Origin: Paraflavisolibacter caeni
Lineage (GTDB): Bacteria > Bacteroidota > Bacteroidia > Chitinophagales > Chitinophagaceae
Length of the DNA stretch: 64,000 bases
Reading direction: 5' to 3'
Assembly: GCF_025628885.1 (NCBI RefSeq)
Contig: NZ_JAOTIF010000002.1
Span: 1 to 64,000 of the forward strand
Part shown: in pieces, positions 8,433 to 17,694 of the stretch
Layout of the letters: the number at the start of each line of letters is the position of its first letter
Numbering within the stretch: position 1 is the stretch's first letter
Position numbers and translations under genes: made by a program
The notes under the pieces: model-generated
What the model saw: the letters and a program-made list of their open reading frames with translations, nothing else
What the model was told of the DNA's origin: nothing
Database searches by the model: none

Positions 8433-9740
8433 ATGAAATTTCTTTCAAAAGGAGTAATTGTGGTTTTAACCATTTTGATTACTTGTACCCAGTCTTCAGC
8501 ACAACGGTATCTCGCTGATTATGATTCCACGTTTTATATCAGGGATACGGTAAAACCATTCTTATCAAGAATGAAAAACCTTTACTTCAGCGGTTACATA
8601 CAGCCTCAGTACCAGGTAGCTCAAAAGGAAGGAGCTCCTTATTTTGGTGGTGCTGATTTCTCTGAATTTTCAGATAATCGCTTTATGCTCCGCCGTGCTC
8701 GTGTAAAAATTGATTACGTGCTGCCATCCAAAGAGAATGGTTTGCCAAACGCAATATTCACATACCAGGTGGATGCTACGGAAAGAGGTGTGGTTACACG
8801 CGATATGTTCCTGCGTGTATTTGAACCCAAAAAACATTACTTGTCTCTTTACATGGGTTTGTTTGCACGACCCTTTGGTTATGAAGTGAACCTTTCCTCT
8901 AGTTACCGCGAAACCCCGGAACGTGGTAGAATGTCTCAAATATTAATGCCAACTGAACGCGACCTTGGAGCTATGGTTAGCTATGAACCATCCTTTAAAG
9001 CAGGGAAGAAACCTGTTAAGTTCGACATCGGCTTATTCAATGGTCAGGGCCTTGCAAAGGGTGCTGTAGGTGATTTCGATTCCTATAAAGACCTGATCAC
9101 TCGCCTCACTATTAAACCTGCTAAGATCGCTGATAACCTTTTCCTTTCTGGCGGACTTTCCCTTTTGGATGGTGGATGGCGCCAGGCTACAAAATATAAA
9201 TTGGAAATGGATGAAAATGATTCCAAGGTATTCCTGGTCGACTCTTCTTCATCTAATATCGGAGACAAGGCGCCTCGCCAGTATTATGGTGCAGACGCGC
9301 AATTAGCGTATAAACATGGATGGGGTAAAACTGAGATCAGGGGTGAGTACTGGAGAGGTACGCAGCCTGGTACGGCTTCTACCACAACCACTCCCGGTAC
9401 AATGCCTACAGAGCCAACTTATATCCGCGATTTTGATGGTGCTTTCTTTTACTTCCTGCAAAACATTGTCAACAAGAAAAATGAGTTGATGGTAAAATAC
9501 GACTGGTATGATCCCAATCGTCATGTGGCAAAAGAAGATATTGGAAAAGCTGGTTCTAAACTCACAGCAGCAGACATCAAATATGTTACCTGGGGTGTTG
9601 GCTTCACACATTATTTTACAGATGAATTGAAGTTCCTCGTTTATTACGACATCGTTAAGAATGAAAAAACAAGCTTGTCAGGCTATACTTCAGATAATAA
9701 AGACAATGTGTTCACTGCTCGTTTACAGTTAAGATTTTAA
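8433..9740 (+). CDS. Porin of the OprO/OprP (phosphate-selective) family
   Basis: 435 residues. A signal peptide (1-24, ending SSAQ) precedes a beta-barrel of the Porin_O_P type. It begins with a strand FSGYIQPQYQ, followed by the family hallmark FMLRRARVKIDY, a periplasmic-turn region GLFARPFGYEVN, and ERDLGAMV. It ends in the C-terminal aromatic strand ARLQLRF expected for outer-membrane insertion. In Pseudomonas the family conducts phosphate and polyphosphate; Bacteroidota members are rarely tested. It is followed by its own terminator and then by a phased repeat promoter for a TonB receptor, so it sits in a phosphate-flavoured context. Its own upstream region lacks a regular 11-bp array. 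Confidence 0.88.
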   Translation: MKFLSKGVIVVLTILITCTQSSAQRYLADYDSTFYIRDTVKPFLSRMKNLYFSGYIQPQYQVAQKEGAPYFGGADFSEFSDNRFMLRRARVKIDYVLPSKENGLPNAIFTYQVDATERGVVTRDMFLRVFEPKKHYLSLYMGLFARPFGYEVNLSSSYRETPERGRMSQILMPTERDLGAMVSYEPSFKAGKKPVKFDIGLFNGQGLAKGAVGDFDSYKDLITRLTIKPAKIADNLFLSGGLSLLDGGWRQATKYKLEMDENDSKVFLVDSSSSNIGDKAPRQYYGADAQLAYKHGWGKTEIRGEYWRGTQPGTASTTTTPGTMPTEPTYIRDFDGAFFYFLQNIVNKKNELMVKYDWYDPNRHVAKEDIGKAGSKLTAADIKYVTWGVGFTHYFTDELKFLVYYDIVKNEKTSLSGYTSDNKDNVFTARLQLRF

Positions 9741-9767
9741 CCTGGCCTATAACGTTGACAAATAACC

Positions 9768-9808
9768 AATTGCCGGTTGCTGCTTGCTAGCAACCGGCAA
9801 TTTATTTT
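9768..9808 (+). terminator. Rho-independent terminator after the porin gene
   Basis: Perfect 13-bp stem ATTGCCGGTTGCT (9769-9781) / AGCAACCGGCAAT (9789-9801) with a T-rich tail. Confidence 0.92.
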
Positions 9809-9811
9809 AGT

Positions 9812-9891
9812 TCTTAACCTTGCGGTAACATTGAATTCATCTTACGGTAACATTGACATAACACAGCGGTAACATCGAATTTCGTCCTTTG
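9812..9891 (+). promoter_or_regulatory. Candidate Pho box: 11-bp phased TTAAC/GTAAC repeats with a -7 element
   Basis: TTAAC (9814), GTAAC (9825), GTAAC (9847), ATAAC (9858) and GTAAC (9869) start in one exact 11-bp register; only the slot at 9836 (TTCAT) is degenerate. Within it a 12-mer, CGGTAACATTGA, recurs at 9823, 9845 and 9867 (last copy C for T), exactly 22 bp apart. GTCCTTTG (9884-9891), a partial match to the Bacteroidota -7 consensus TAnnTTTG, starts 10 bp after the last repeat. PhoB and PhoP boxes have this design. The TonB receptor starts 38 bp after the last repeat. The array is directly visible; Pho control is inferred. Confidence 0.7.
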
Positions 9892-9910
9892 CGGGAAATA
9901 ATACTAGCTG

Positions 9911-12715
9911 ATGTTTTCCCGATTGTTACTATTAATTCTATTGACGATCTCTTCTTTTGTAACGCTCTTTGCTCAATCCCTGAAACTGACCGGTAAGGTG
10001 GTAAATGAAAAAAATGAACCATTGTCCGGTGTTACAATCAAAACCAATAAAGGTGGAGGAACCGCCTCCGATGTTGATGGTGCATTCTCGCTTACACTAG
10101 TTGTTGGTAATAAATACGAATTGGTTTTTACCGCTGTAGGTTATACGCCTAAATCAATAAATGATGTTGAGGTAATAGCAGGTCAGCCTAATGAATTAAA
10201 TATTGCAATGGCTGTTGCTGCCAAGAAACTGGAAGATGTTGTGGTGCGGACCACCTCCAGTGCTCGCAAGGAATCAACCAACGCATTGATCCAATACCAG
10301 AAAAACACAAACACGGTGGCTCAAGTGGTTTCTGCTGAAGCCATCCGCCGTTCACCCGACCGCAGTACTGGTGAAGTGTTGAAACGGGTGCCCGGTACCA
10401 GTATCCAGGACGGTAAATACCTGGTAGTGCGTGGCCTTTCCGACCGTTACAACCAGGCGATGCTGAATGGTATTTTATTGGTGAGCACCGAGCCTGACCG
10501 TAAAACCTTCTCTTTCGACCTGTTTCCTGCAGCCATGATCGACAACATTATTGTCAACAAGGCGTTTGTTCCCGAACTGCCCGGCGAATGGGCCGGCGGC
10601 TTGGTTCAGGTGAATACAAAAGATATTCCTTCTAAGCCTTTCTTTTCTGTTGAAGTAGGTACAGGTTTTAACTCACAAACAATAGGTCATGACTTTTACC
10701 GCTACAAGGGTGGTAAATATGATTGGCTGGGTTTTGATGATGGTACCCGTAGAATGCCGGACGCAGTGCCTGTTCGTTCCGTATTTGAAAGTAAAGACTA
10801 TACTTCCGAAGCACAGAAAGTGGAGTATGGCAAAATGTTCACCAACACATGGGGAACACAGGCTGGCTCAGTGCCTTTGAACGCAGCCTTCGAAGTAAAT
10901 GGTGGATTTAATACAAACCTGTGGGGTAAAAAAGCGGGTGGTGTTTTGACTTTGACTTATCGCCGGGCCAACAGGAGACTGCCTTTTACAAATACATTCC
11001 AGTCAGTAGCGGATGGTACTCCATCTGTGTTGCTGGATTATAGCAATGAAAGATATGCACAGGATGTTTTATGGGGCGCTTTAGGAAACTTCACCCTTCA
11101 GTTGAATCCCAGGAACAAGATCAGTATCAAGAACCTGTTCAACGTAAATGGTACTGACTATGCCACACGGCGTACAGGACTTGACCTGACAGCTGCTATG
11201 GACAGTATCCGTAGTACAGAGCTGGGTTTCCGTTCCAATATTTATAACAACACCCAATTAATTGGCGAACACAGCATCTCTGATTGGAACACCCGTTTGA
11301 AATGGTATGGTTCCTTCACCATCCTCGACCAATACACCCCCGATCAGAGAAGATTGCAATACAACAAAGACCTGACTGTTACCCATGATACTTACAAAGC
11401 CCTGTTGGGTGATGTGTTATCCCAAAAAAGTGGTAACAGGTTCTTCTCAAACCTGAATGATTATGTGTATTCTGGCGGCGCTGATGTGGCTAAATCTTTT
11501 AAATGGCTAGGCTTTAATCAGACAGCGAAAGGGGGCTACATGCTCCAGGTACGCGACCGTTTGTTCGATGCTCGTCCCTTCTCTGTTTATCTGCCAAAAA
11601 ACAACTCAAGTAATGATGCACTGAGAGAATTGGATGAGAACAGCATCTTCAGTCCTGAGAACTTTGATGCCAACGATGATTTCAAGTTTCACTTCGACCA
11701 GATGTCAAACATCAAGTTCCGCTACATGGCCAACAACATCCTGAATGCGGGATATATCCAGTTCGATAATCAGTTCTCTGATCTCGTTCGTTTGGTTTGG
11801 GGTGCAAGAGCCGAACATTTCGACCAGTTAGTAGGTAGCGTTTATACGAGCGATTCCCGCCATTTACATACGAAACAGTTTGATATCTTACCTGGTGCAA
11901 ACCTTACATTCCAGCTGAATAAAATAACGAACCTGCGCTTCTCAGCATCGCAAACAGTGATTCGCCCTGAACTGCGTGAGCTGGTGGAATATGAATATTA
12001 CGACTTCGACCTGAACGCGAGTGTAAAAGGTCTGCCAACGTTGAAACGCACAAAGGTGAGCAATGTTGATTTGCGCTATGAATTGTATCCACGGGCTGGT
12101 GAGATGTTTACAGCAGGTGTATTCTTCAAACACTTCAAATCTCCTATCGAGGCCATGTTCAATCAGGCTTCCGGCGGCGCCAGTTCATACAACTTTGTAA
12201 ATGCACCTGATGCCCAAGGCTTTGGCGTAGAAGTAGAAGGCAGAAAGAAATTGGATTTTTCATCTGCACTGAAAAACTTCACTGTGTTTGGAAACCTTTC
12301 TTACATCTACAACCGCGTAAACTTTGACAACAAAGAACAGGACCGTCCGATGCAAGGACAATCACCCTACATTATAAATCTCGGCTTACAGTACGACCTG
12401 GAGAAGCAAGGTATCAACACAACTTTGTTATTCAACCAGATTGGAAGAAGGATCGTTTATGTAGGTGGTTCAGATGCCCCTGCTATCTGGGAACGCCCAC
12501 GCCCATTGCTTGACTTCCAGGTGGCTAAAAAGCTGTTGAACAAAAGAGCTGAGATCAAGTTGAACATCTCCGACATCTTGAACAAAGAAAACTTCCTCTA
12601 TTATGATGTAGATGAAAACGAGCAGTTCAAAAAAGGCAAAGACGCCATCTTCATCAATAGGAAAATGGGTACCACGTTCGGACTTTCATTGAAATACAAC
12701 TTTATTCAACAATAA
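9911..12715 (+). CDS. TonB-dependent outer-membrane receptor with N-terminal carboxypeptidase-regulatory-like domain
   Basis: 934 residues. A signal peptide (1-22) is followed by a CarboxypepD_reg-like domain (about 23-110: LTGKVVNEKNEPLSGVTIKT). The plug domain (about 120-250) has STGEVLKRVPGTSI, YLVVRGLSDRYNQAMLNG and IIVNKAFVPELPGEWAGG, and a 22-strand-type barrel follows. It would import a ligand across the outer membrane using TonB energy. It is co-directional with a lipoprotein 44 bp downstream, probably its surface partner. It lacks the SusC-type C-terminal signature. The promoter carries a candidate Pho box, so a phosphorus compound is a plausible ligand. That ligand is inference; the receptor call is firm. 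Confidence 0.92.
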   Translation: MFSRLLLLILLTISSFVTLFAQSLKLTGKVVNEKNEPLSGVTIKTNKGGGTASDVDGAFSLTLVVGNKYELVFTAVGYTPKSINDVEVIAGQPNELNIAMAVAAKKLEDVVVRTTSSARKESTNALIQYQKNTNTVAQVVSAEAIRRSPDRSTGEVLKRVPGTSIQDGKYLVVRGLSDRYNQAMLNGILLVSTEPDRKTFSFDLFPAAMIDNIIVNKAFVPELPGEWAGGLVQVNTKDIPSKPFFSVEVGTGFNSQTIGHDFYRYKGGKYDWLGFDDGTRRMPDAVPVRSVFESKDYTSEAQKVEYGKMFTNTWGTQAGSVPLNAAFEVNGGFNTNLWGKKAGGVLTLTYRRANRRLPFTNTFQSVADGTPSVLLDYSNERYAQDVLWGALGNFTLQLNPRNKISIKNLFNVNGTDYATRRTGLDLTAAMDSIRSTELGFRSNIYNNTQLIGEHSISDWNTRLKWYGSFTILDQYTPDQRRLQYNKDLTVTHDTYKALLGDVLSQKSGNRFFSNLNDYVYSGGADVAKSFKWLGFNQTAKGGYMLQVRDRLFDARPFSVYLPKNNSSNDALRELDENSIFSPENFDANDDFKFHFDQMSNIKFRYMANNILNAGYIQFDNQFSDLVRLVWGARAEHFDQLVGSVYTSDSRHLHTKQFDILPGANLTFQLNKITNLRFSASQTVIRPELRELVEYEYYDFDLNASVKGLPTLKRTKVSNVDLRYELYPRAGEMFTAGVFFKHFKSPIEAMFNQASGGASSYNFVNAPDAQGFGVEVEGRKKLDFSSALKNFTVFGNLSYIYNRVNFDNKEQDRPMQGQSPYIINLGLQYDLEKQGINTTLLFNQIGRRIVYVGGSDAPAIWERPRPLLDFQVAKKLLNKRAEIKLNISDILNKENFLYYDVDENEQFKKGKDAIFINRKMGTTFGLSLKYNFIQQ

Positions 12716-12759
12716 CCATAGCAACACAAAGACAACACATAACACTTACAAAAAAGAAT

Positions 12760-14181
12760 ATGAAAAAATTACTTGTATTAGGATTGTTAACTGGAATTTT
12801 GGCAACAGGTTGCCGCAAGATCGTGGAAGATGCTCCTCCTTCAAATAATAACGGAAGTAATAATGGCGGTAACAATGGTGGAAACACTACAGGACAAACA
12901 ATTACATTAGCCGGTAAAATTGACAAAGACACTACGCTTAAGGCAAATAACAGTTATATACTCAATGGTCTTGTTTACATCACGAACAATGCAACCATTA
13001 CAATTGAACCAGGTACTACAATCAAAGGACAGTATACTGATCCTGTAGGCGGATTGGTGATTACTCGTGGTGCAAAGATCAATGCTAAGGGCACTGCAAC
13101 CAACCCAATTGTATTTACATCTGCTTCCGGTACGCCACGCGCTGGGGACTGGGCTGGTATCGTGCTTTTGGGTAAAGCAAAAACCAATTCATCTTTCAAT
13201 GGCCAGGCAGGTGTTGGCGAAATCGAGGGTGGCGTGAACGATGCTGCTGGTAACGGTTTGTATGGCGGTACAGATGACGCAGATAGCTCTGGTGCGTTGC
13301 AATATGTACGTATTGAATATGCAGGTTATGCCTTCTTGCCTGATAAAGAGATCAACAGTCTTACAATGGGCGGTGTTGGTAACAAAACAGTATTAGACCA
13401 CATTCAGGTAAGCTATGCAAAAGATGATGCTTTTGAATGGTTCGGTGGTTCTGTGAATGCAAAGTACTTGATTGCCTTTAGAACCCAGGATGATGATTTT
13501 GACACAGATAACGGTTATCGTGGAAATGTACAATTCGGTCTCGTGGTTCGTGATTCTTCTGTTGCTGATATCTCTAAATCAGAAGCCATGGAAAGTGACA
13601 ACGATGCCAACGGTTCTACTAATGCTCCGCAGACAGCCGCTGTTTTCAGCAACCTGACTTTGATCGGGCCTAGAGCTACTTTAGGCAATAAAGGCAGCAG
13701 CAACTACCTGGGCGCAGCTGTACAGATCAGGAGAAACTCTGCCCTCTCTTTGTATAATTCCGTGATCCTCGGCTGGCAGACAGGTATCCTGATTGATGCA
13801 TCCAAGGGCCGTCCAACTGATCTGAATATTGTTGACAGCACATTGCGTGTACGCAACAACATTATTGCGGGTGTAGAAACTGCAATAAAATATTCTGCAA
13901 GTACAACAACACCAACTGGCGAAACCGATGCAAGCATGTTGACTTGGTTCAGCACACCTTTCTATGGAAACACGGTATTAACTACAGTTGACGATGCTAA
14001 GTTTGTCAATCCATTTAATTATACAAGTCCAGACTTTGCTCCTTTTGGTACATCTTCTGCAGCTACCGGTGCTAAATTCACAGACACCAAACTCGCTGGT
14101 ATGAAGCAGGTAACCTTCCGTGGAGCAATTGCCGCTGCCGGCGAAGACGCCAACTGGTGGAAAGGTTGGACCAAATTCTAA
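12760..14181 (+). CDS. Large surface lipoprotein, beta-helix-like, partner of the TonB receptor
   Basis: 473 residues. A lipoprotein signal peptide has its lipobox at LATGC (Cys18). An Asn/Gly-rich spacer (about 28-48) follows, then a long repetitive domain rich in turns such as TIEPGTTIKGQ, GLVITRGAKINAKGTATNPIVFTS and GDWAGIVLLGKA. This pattern of short strands with stacked Asn/Thr/Gly is typical of right-handed beta-helix proteins; the same layout is found in lipoproteins beside TonB receptors of this class. The gene directly follows the receptor and is ended by a strong terminator. It probably sits on the outer membrane and helps capture the receptor's ligand. No enzyme motif was seen. 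Confidence 0.85.
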   Translation: MKKLLVLGLLTGILATGCRKIVEDAPPSNNNGSNNGGNNGGNTTGQTITLAGKIDKDTTLKANNSYILNGLVYITNNATITIEPGTTIKGQYTDPVGGLVITRGAKINAKGTATNPIVFTSASGTPRAGDWAGIVLLGKAKTNSSFNGQAGVGEIEGGVNDAAGNGLYGGTDDADSSGALQYVRIEYAGYAFLPDKEINSLTMGGVGNKTVLDHIQVSYAKDDAFEWFGGSVNAKYLIAFRTQDDDFDTDNGYRGNVQFGLVVRDSSVADISKSEAMESDNDANGSTNAPQTAAVFSNLTLIGPRATLGNKGSSNYLGAAVQIRRNSALSLYNSVILGWQTGILIDASKGRPTDLNIVDSTLRVRNNIIAGVETAIKYSASTTTPTGETDASMLTWFSTPFYGNTVLTTVDDAKFVNPFNYTSPDFAPFGTSSAATGAKFTDTKLAGMKQVTFRGAIAAAGEDANWWKGWTKF

Positions 14182-14215
14182 AGAATATACATACCCATAC
14201 GCAAACCAAGACCAT

Positions 14216-14250
14216 CGCCGGCATTCTTTTGGATGCCGGCATTTTTATTT
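14216..14250 (+). terminator. Rho-independent terminator of the receptor-lipoprotein operon
   Basis: Stem GCCGGCAT (14217-14224) / ATGCCGGC (14233-14240) followed by ATTTTTATTTT. Confidence 0.9.
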
Positions 14251-14351
14251 TGTGCCCTGCAAAAGCGCTAACTTTCCATCTTTCCTAAATGAAATAGCCG
14301 ACATTTATAAGCACCTGAATGATGCAAACAAAATACCTATTTGAAAACATA

Positions 14352-16601
14352 ATGAACAGATTATACAAGAAAATACTGGTTCTGCTTCTATTCCCATTTA
14401 CCATCGCATCGGCACAGTTAAAGCCACAACACAACCTGCAGTTCAATCAGCTTGCTGAACGTTGGGATGAAGCCATGCCACTGGGTAATGGTATGTTGGG
14501 TGCTTTGGTCTGGCAGAAAGATAATAAGCTGCGCCTCTCATTGGACAGGGCGGATCTTTGGGATGAAAGAAAAGCACTGGACCTTTCTAAATTTAATTTT
14601 AAATGGGTGGAAGAGCAGGTCTTGAAAAAAGATTATGGGCCGGTGCAAAAATTGGGCGATGCACCCTACGACAGAATTCCGTATCCTACTAAGCTCCCCG
14701 CGGCAGCCATTGAGTTTGATTTAGGTACTTTCGGAAAATGTGTTTCCAATGTGCTGGATATTGGGACGGCATTGAATACTGTGAAGTTTGAAAATGGTGT
14801 TGTTTTCAACTGTTATATTCATGCGCTGCAGCCACAGGGATATTTCAGCTTTGAGAACCTGCCTGCCATACCCCAGTTGATCATACACAATTACAACAGC
14901 GGGAAAAGCCAGGAAGAAAGCGATAACAGTCATGCCAGCCAGGGATTGGAAAAATTGGGCTATGAAAAAGGCACTGTTACAAAAACTGCCAACAGTATTC
15001 GCTACAGGCAACCTACCTATAATGGACATTATTACGAGGTGTTGGTACACTGGAAAACATTTCCGGGCAATAAAATGATCGGCGCCTGGACCATTTCCAA
15101 TAACCAGCCAGCCGTTTTACCAGCATTGAACACTGCTGCAAAAGAACCGACAGGTTGGAACACGCATATCAGGTGGTGGAAAAATTTCTGGGCCAGGTCT
15201 TCAGTGAGCCTGTCTGATACATTGATTGAAAAACAATATTATCGGGAGCTTTATAAATTGGGAAGCGTTGCACGTGCCGGCGCCCCGGCCATTACTCTGC
15301 AAGCTGTGTGGACAGCAGATAACGGCAGCCTGCCGCCCTGGAAAGGAGATTTTCATAACGACCTGAACACGCAATTGAGCTACTGGCCTGCTTATACCGG
15401 AAATCATTTGGCAGAGGCGGCAACATTTACAGATTGGTTATGGAAGATCAAAGCAAAGAATCAACAGTACACCAAACAATACTTTGGTGTGGAAGGCCTG
15501 AATGTACCGGGAGTGGTTACGCTAAGCGGCGATCCAATGGGCGGATGGATACAATACTCATTATCACCTACGGTAAGCGCCTGGTGCGCCCAGTATTTTT
15601 ATTGGCAATGGAAGTATTCAATGGACAGGCAATTTTTAAAGAACAGGGCGTATCCCTATATCCACGATGCTGCAACCTATCTCGAAAATATTACGAGGTA
15701 CAAAGATGGTGTCAGGAAATTGCCTCTAAGCTCAAGTCCGGAATACAACGATAACAGGATTGATGCGTGGTTTTTTGAATGGAGCAATTTCGATCTTTCA
15801 CTCGCGAAGTTTTTATTCACTGCAGCAACTGAAGTAAGCAAGGCTGCAGGCAAGGCTGAAGAAGCCAAACACTGGCAGCAAATTCTTGAACAATTACCCG
15901 GCTATGAAGTGAATGAAACCGGCTTTACCATTGCACCCGGTCAGAACCTGAATGAATCACACCGGCACATGTCACAATACATGGCTATTTATCCTTTGGC
16001 ATTATTGGATGAGAATAGGCTGGAAGATAAAACCATAATTGAAAATTCTTTGAAGCGGATAGAAGAGAAAGGCACAAGGGCTTGGTGCGGCTATTCGTTC
16101 AGTTTGATGGCATCATTATATGCAAGAGCGTATAAAGCCGACAGTGCCGCAAAGCAATTACAGATCTTCGCTTCCAATTTCTGTTCGCCTAATAGTTTCC
16201 ATTTAAACGGCGATCAAAAAGGTGGGCAGTACTCCGGTTTCACTTATCGCCCGTTCACCCTTGAAGGAAATTTTGCATTTGCCCAGGGCGTTCATGAATT
16301 ATTGCTGCAGAGTCGTATGGGATATATACAAGTATTTCCCGCTGTCCCTGCAAGCTGGCAAAATGTTTCTTTTCATACACTCAGAACAGAAGGAGGGTTT
16401 TTGGTCTCAGCAACAAAAGAAAACGGTACACCCACCAAAGTGGTGATTAAAGCTGAAAAAGGCGGGATGGTAAAAATAAAATTACCATTTACTGATTTCC
16501 ATTTTTCCGGGCCAGCAAAGAAATATGAAGTGAAAGATGGCATAGTTGCATTTGATATGAAGCCAAACGAAGAAGTGGTTATACGGAACGCAAATCATTA
16601 A
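14352..16601 (+). CDS. Secreted glycoside hydrolase, GH95-like (alpha-L-fucosidase / galactosidase type)
   Basis: 749 residues from ATG 14352, which gives a clean signal peptide (MNRLYKKILVLLLFPFTIASAQ); a start at 14319 adds 11 poorly fitting residues. GH95-type landmarks are visible in order: the N-terminal AMPLGNGMLGALVWQ with LSLDRADLWDERK, the (alpha/alpha)6 barrel segment FHNDLNTQLSYWPAYTGNHLAEAA, and the C-terminal LEGNFAFAQGVHELLLQS ... FPAVPASW ... LRTEGGF. GH95 enzymes remove alpha-L-fucose or related sugars. It is distant from classical members (PWKGDFHND instead of a fucosidase GD-NIN pattern), so the sugar is uncertain. Its stop is 16 bp from that of the convergent PNPOx gene. 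Confidence 0.8.
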   Translation: MNRLYKKILVLLLFPFTIASAQLKPQHNLQFNQLAERWDEAMPLGNGMLGALVWQKDNKLRLSLDRADLWDERKALDLSKFNFKWVEEQVLKKDYGPVQKLGDAPYDRIPYPTKLPAAAIEFDLGTFGKCVSNVLDIGTALNTVKFENGVVFNCYIHALQPQGYFSFENLPAIPQLIIHNYNSGKSQEESDNSHASQGLEKLGYEKGTVTKTANSIRYRQPTYNGHYYEVLVHWKTFPGNKMIGAWTISNNQPAVLPALNTAAKEPTGWNTHIRWWKNFWARSSVSLSDTLIEKQYYRELYKLGSVARAGAPAITLQAVWTADNGSLPPWKGDFHNDLNTQLSYWPAYTGNHLAEAATFTDWLWKIKAKNQQYTKQYFGVEGLNVPGVVTLSGDPMGGWIQYSLSPTVSAWCAQYFYWQWKYSMDRQFLKNRAYPYIHDAATYLENITRYKDGVRKLPLSSSPEYNDNRIDAWFFEWSNFDLSLAKFLFTAATEVSKAAGKAEEAKHWQQILEQLPGYEVNETGFTIAPGQNLNESHRHMSQYMAIYPLALLDENRLEDKTIIENSLKRIEEKGTRAWCGYSFSLMASLYARAYKADSAAKQLQIFASNFCSPNSFHLNGDQKGGQYSGFTYRPFTLEGNFAFAQGVHELLLQSRMGYIQVFPAVPASWQNVSFHTLRTEGGFLVSATKENGTPTKVVIKAEKGGMVKIKLPFTDFHFSGPAKKYEVKDGIVAFDMKPNEEVVIRNANH

Positions 16602-16617
16602 AAAAGGTTATCCGGAT

Positions 16618-17088
16618 TTATGGTGAAACATCTTTGTGAATTGCATGAATCGACCACCAATAATCTGTCCATCTATTGGTTATTTCAGTTTCAGATAAAT
16701 GATCATAGGCTGGCGAAAGTAAAGGTGTAACCCGGTCCACATGCACCAAAACGATATGATTGATGGTGTACTGACCCGCTGAACTTTGATAATAGGACAG
16801 AATAGAAGAAAATAAATTTCCTTCATGCAGCACTTCCGCCTTTCCCTTGAACCGGTAACCTTTTCTGGTAAATACATCTACAACATTAATCTCAATAGAA
16901 GGATTTGTCAGAAGGTTTTGGATGGTTCCGGGTGAATGTATATCTGCAAAAGCTAGATGATCCTCATCCCAGGCTATTGTGGTCCCTTTAGGCGATAGAT
17001 TAGGCGTTCCATCCGGGCAAACCGTGGCAATAAAGCCAAGCTTTACCCTATTGACAAACTCCTTAACTTCTTCTGTAATAAGGCCCAT
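16618..17088 (-). CDS. Pyridoxamine 5'-phosphate oxidase-like FMN-binding split-barrel protein
   Basis: 156 residues, the usual size of the small PNPOx-like family. The start MGLITEEVKEFV, the strand LGFIATVCPDGTPNLSPKGT and the following 'HLAFADI' with 'NPSIEINVVDVFTRKGYRFKGKAEV' are characteristic of the FMN-binding split barrel. These proteins are cytosolic flavin-binding oxidoreductases; most do not make PLP. A conserved tail (YDHLSETEITNRWTDYWW) suits the subgroup annotated as general stress or flavin-nucleotide-binding protein. No partner gene is adjacent: it converges with the GH95 gene and is separated from the next gene by an intergenic element of the cassette-like region. Confidence 0.85.
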   Translation of the reverse strand: MGLITEEVKEFVNRVKLGFIATVCPDGTPNLSPKGTTIAWDEDHLAFADIHSPGTIQNLLTNPSIEINVVDVFTRKGYRFKGKAEVLHEGNLFSSILSYYQSSAGQYTINHIVLVHVDRVTPLLSPAYDHLSETEITNRWTDYWWSIHAIHKDVSP

Positions 17089-17223
17089 ATTTGAAATAGC
17101 TTTTGTCTCCTTAAAGTTACGCCAAATAACAATTAATGTATTGAAACTTAAAACCTTGACTTATGGCGGCTCACGGTTCTCGCAGCTTTGTCTATACAGC
17201 GAGTTGTGCGTTCGTTTTGTCGA

Positions 17224-17694
17224 TCACTCCTCAAACTCTAAATCTATGTTCAACTCCTTTGTTTTATTTCGAAACTCTAAAAGTTTAAAGGGACCCATTA
17301 CATTAAATTGACTGTTGCCTTTTTTGCTGCTGAAATGTTTATCAATAATCCAGTAATTTTCACTTTTGTCTTTTACTTGTATAGACTTTGCAATTATCCA
17401 ATCATTGTTTGAAGTAGCTTTTTCTACGTATTCGGCATAATGACCTTCTGCATCCATATGCCTATCATACCCTGGAATTAGCTGTTCGCCAATATAACAA
17501 GCACCTCCACTATAACCAGTACAACGCACAATTATTCTATCCTCTTTTCTGTCACCTTCAAGTAAGGATAAGCTGTCACCTAACGGATTGTCACCCCACA
17601 TTTGACGACATGAGGAAGTAAGGAAAAGTATTGCGAACAAAAGGCACCAGTTTTTAATTTCAAGTGCTCTATGAGGTCTAAATATTGTAACCAT
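17224..17694 (-). CDS. DUF3997-like lipoprotein
   Basis: 156 residues from ATG 17694; an upstream in-frame ATG (17760) would put 22 charged residues before the signal peptide. The chosen start overlaps the end of the preceding gene by 17 bp. The lipobox is LTSSC. The mature part has the DUF3997 order: an early CTGYSGG segment, NDWIIAKSIQV, ENYWIIDK and the closing GPFKLLEFRNKTKELNI (compare GPF-x-x-x-EF-x-x-K-K-x-x-L in the family). Role unknown; such small lipoproteins often travel in variable islands. The family assignment rests on motif order read by eye. Confidence 0.7.
   Translation of the reverse strand: MVTIFRPHRALEIKNWCLLFAILFLTSSCRQMWGDNPLGDSLSLLEGDRKEDRIIVRCTGYSGGACYIGEQLIPGYDRHMDAEGHYAEYVEKATSNNDWIIAKSIQVKDKSENYWIIDKHFSSKKGNSQFNVMGPFKLLEFRNKTKELNIDLEFEE

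Noticed and set aside
12760-14181. Autotransporter or adhesin with a T9SS tail
   Set aside because: No type A or B sorting domain and a clear lipobox; it is a lipoprotein.
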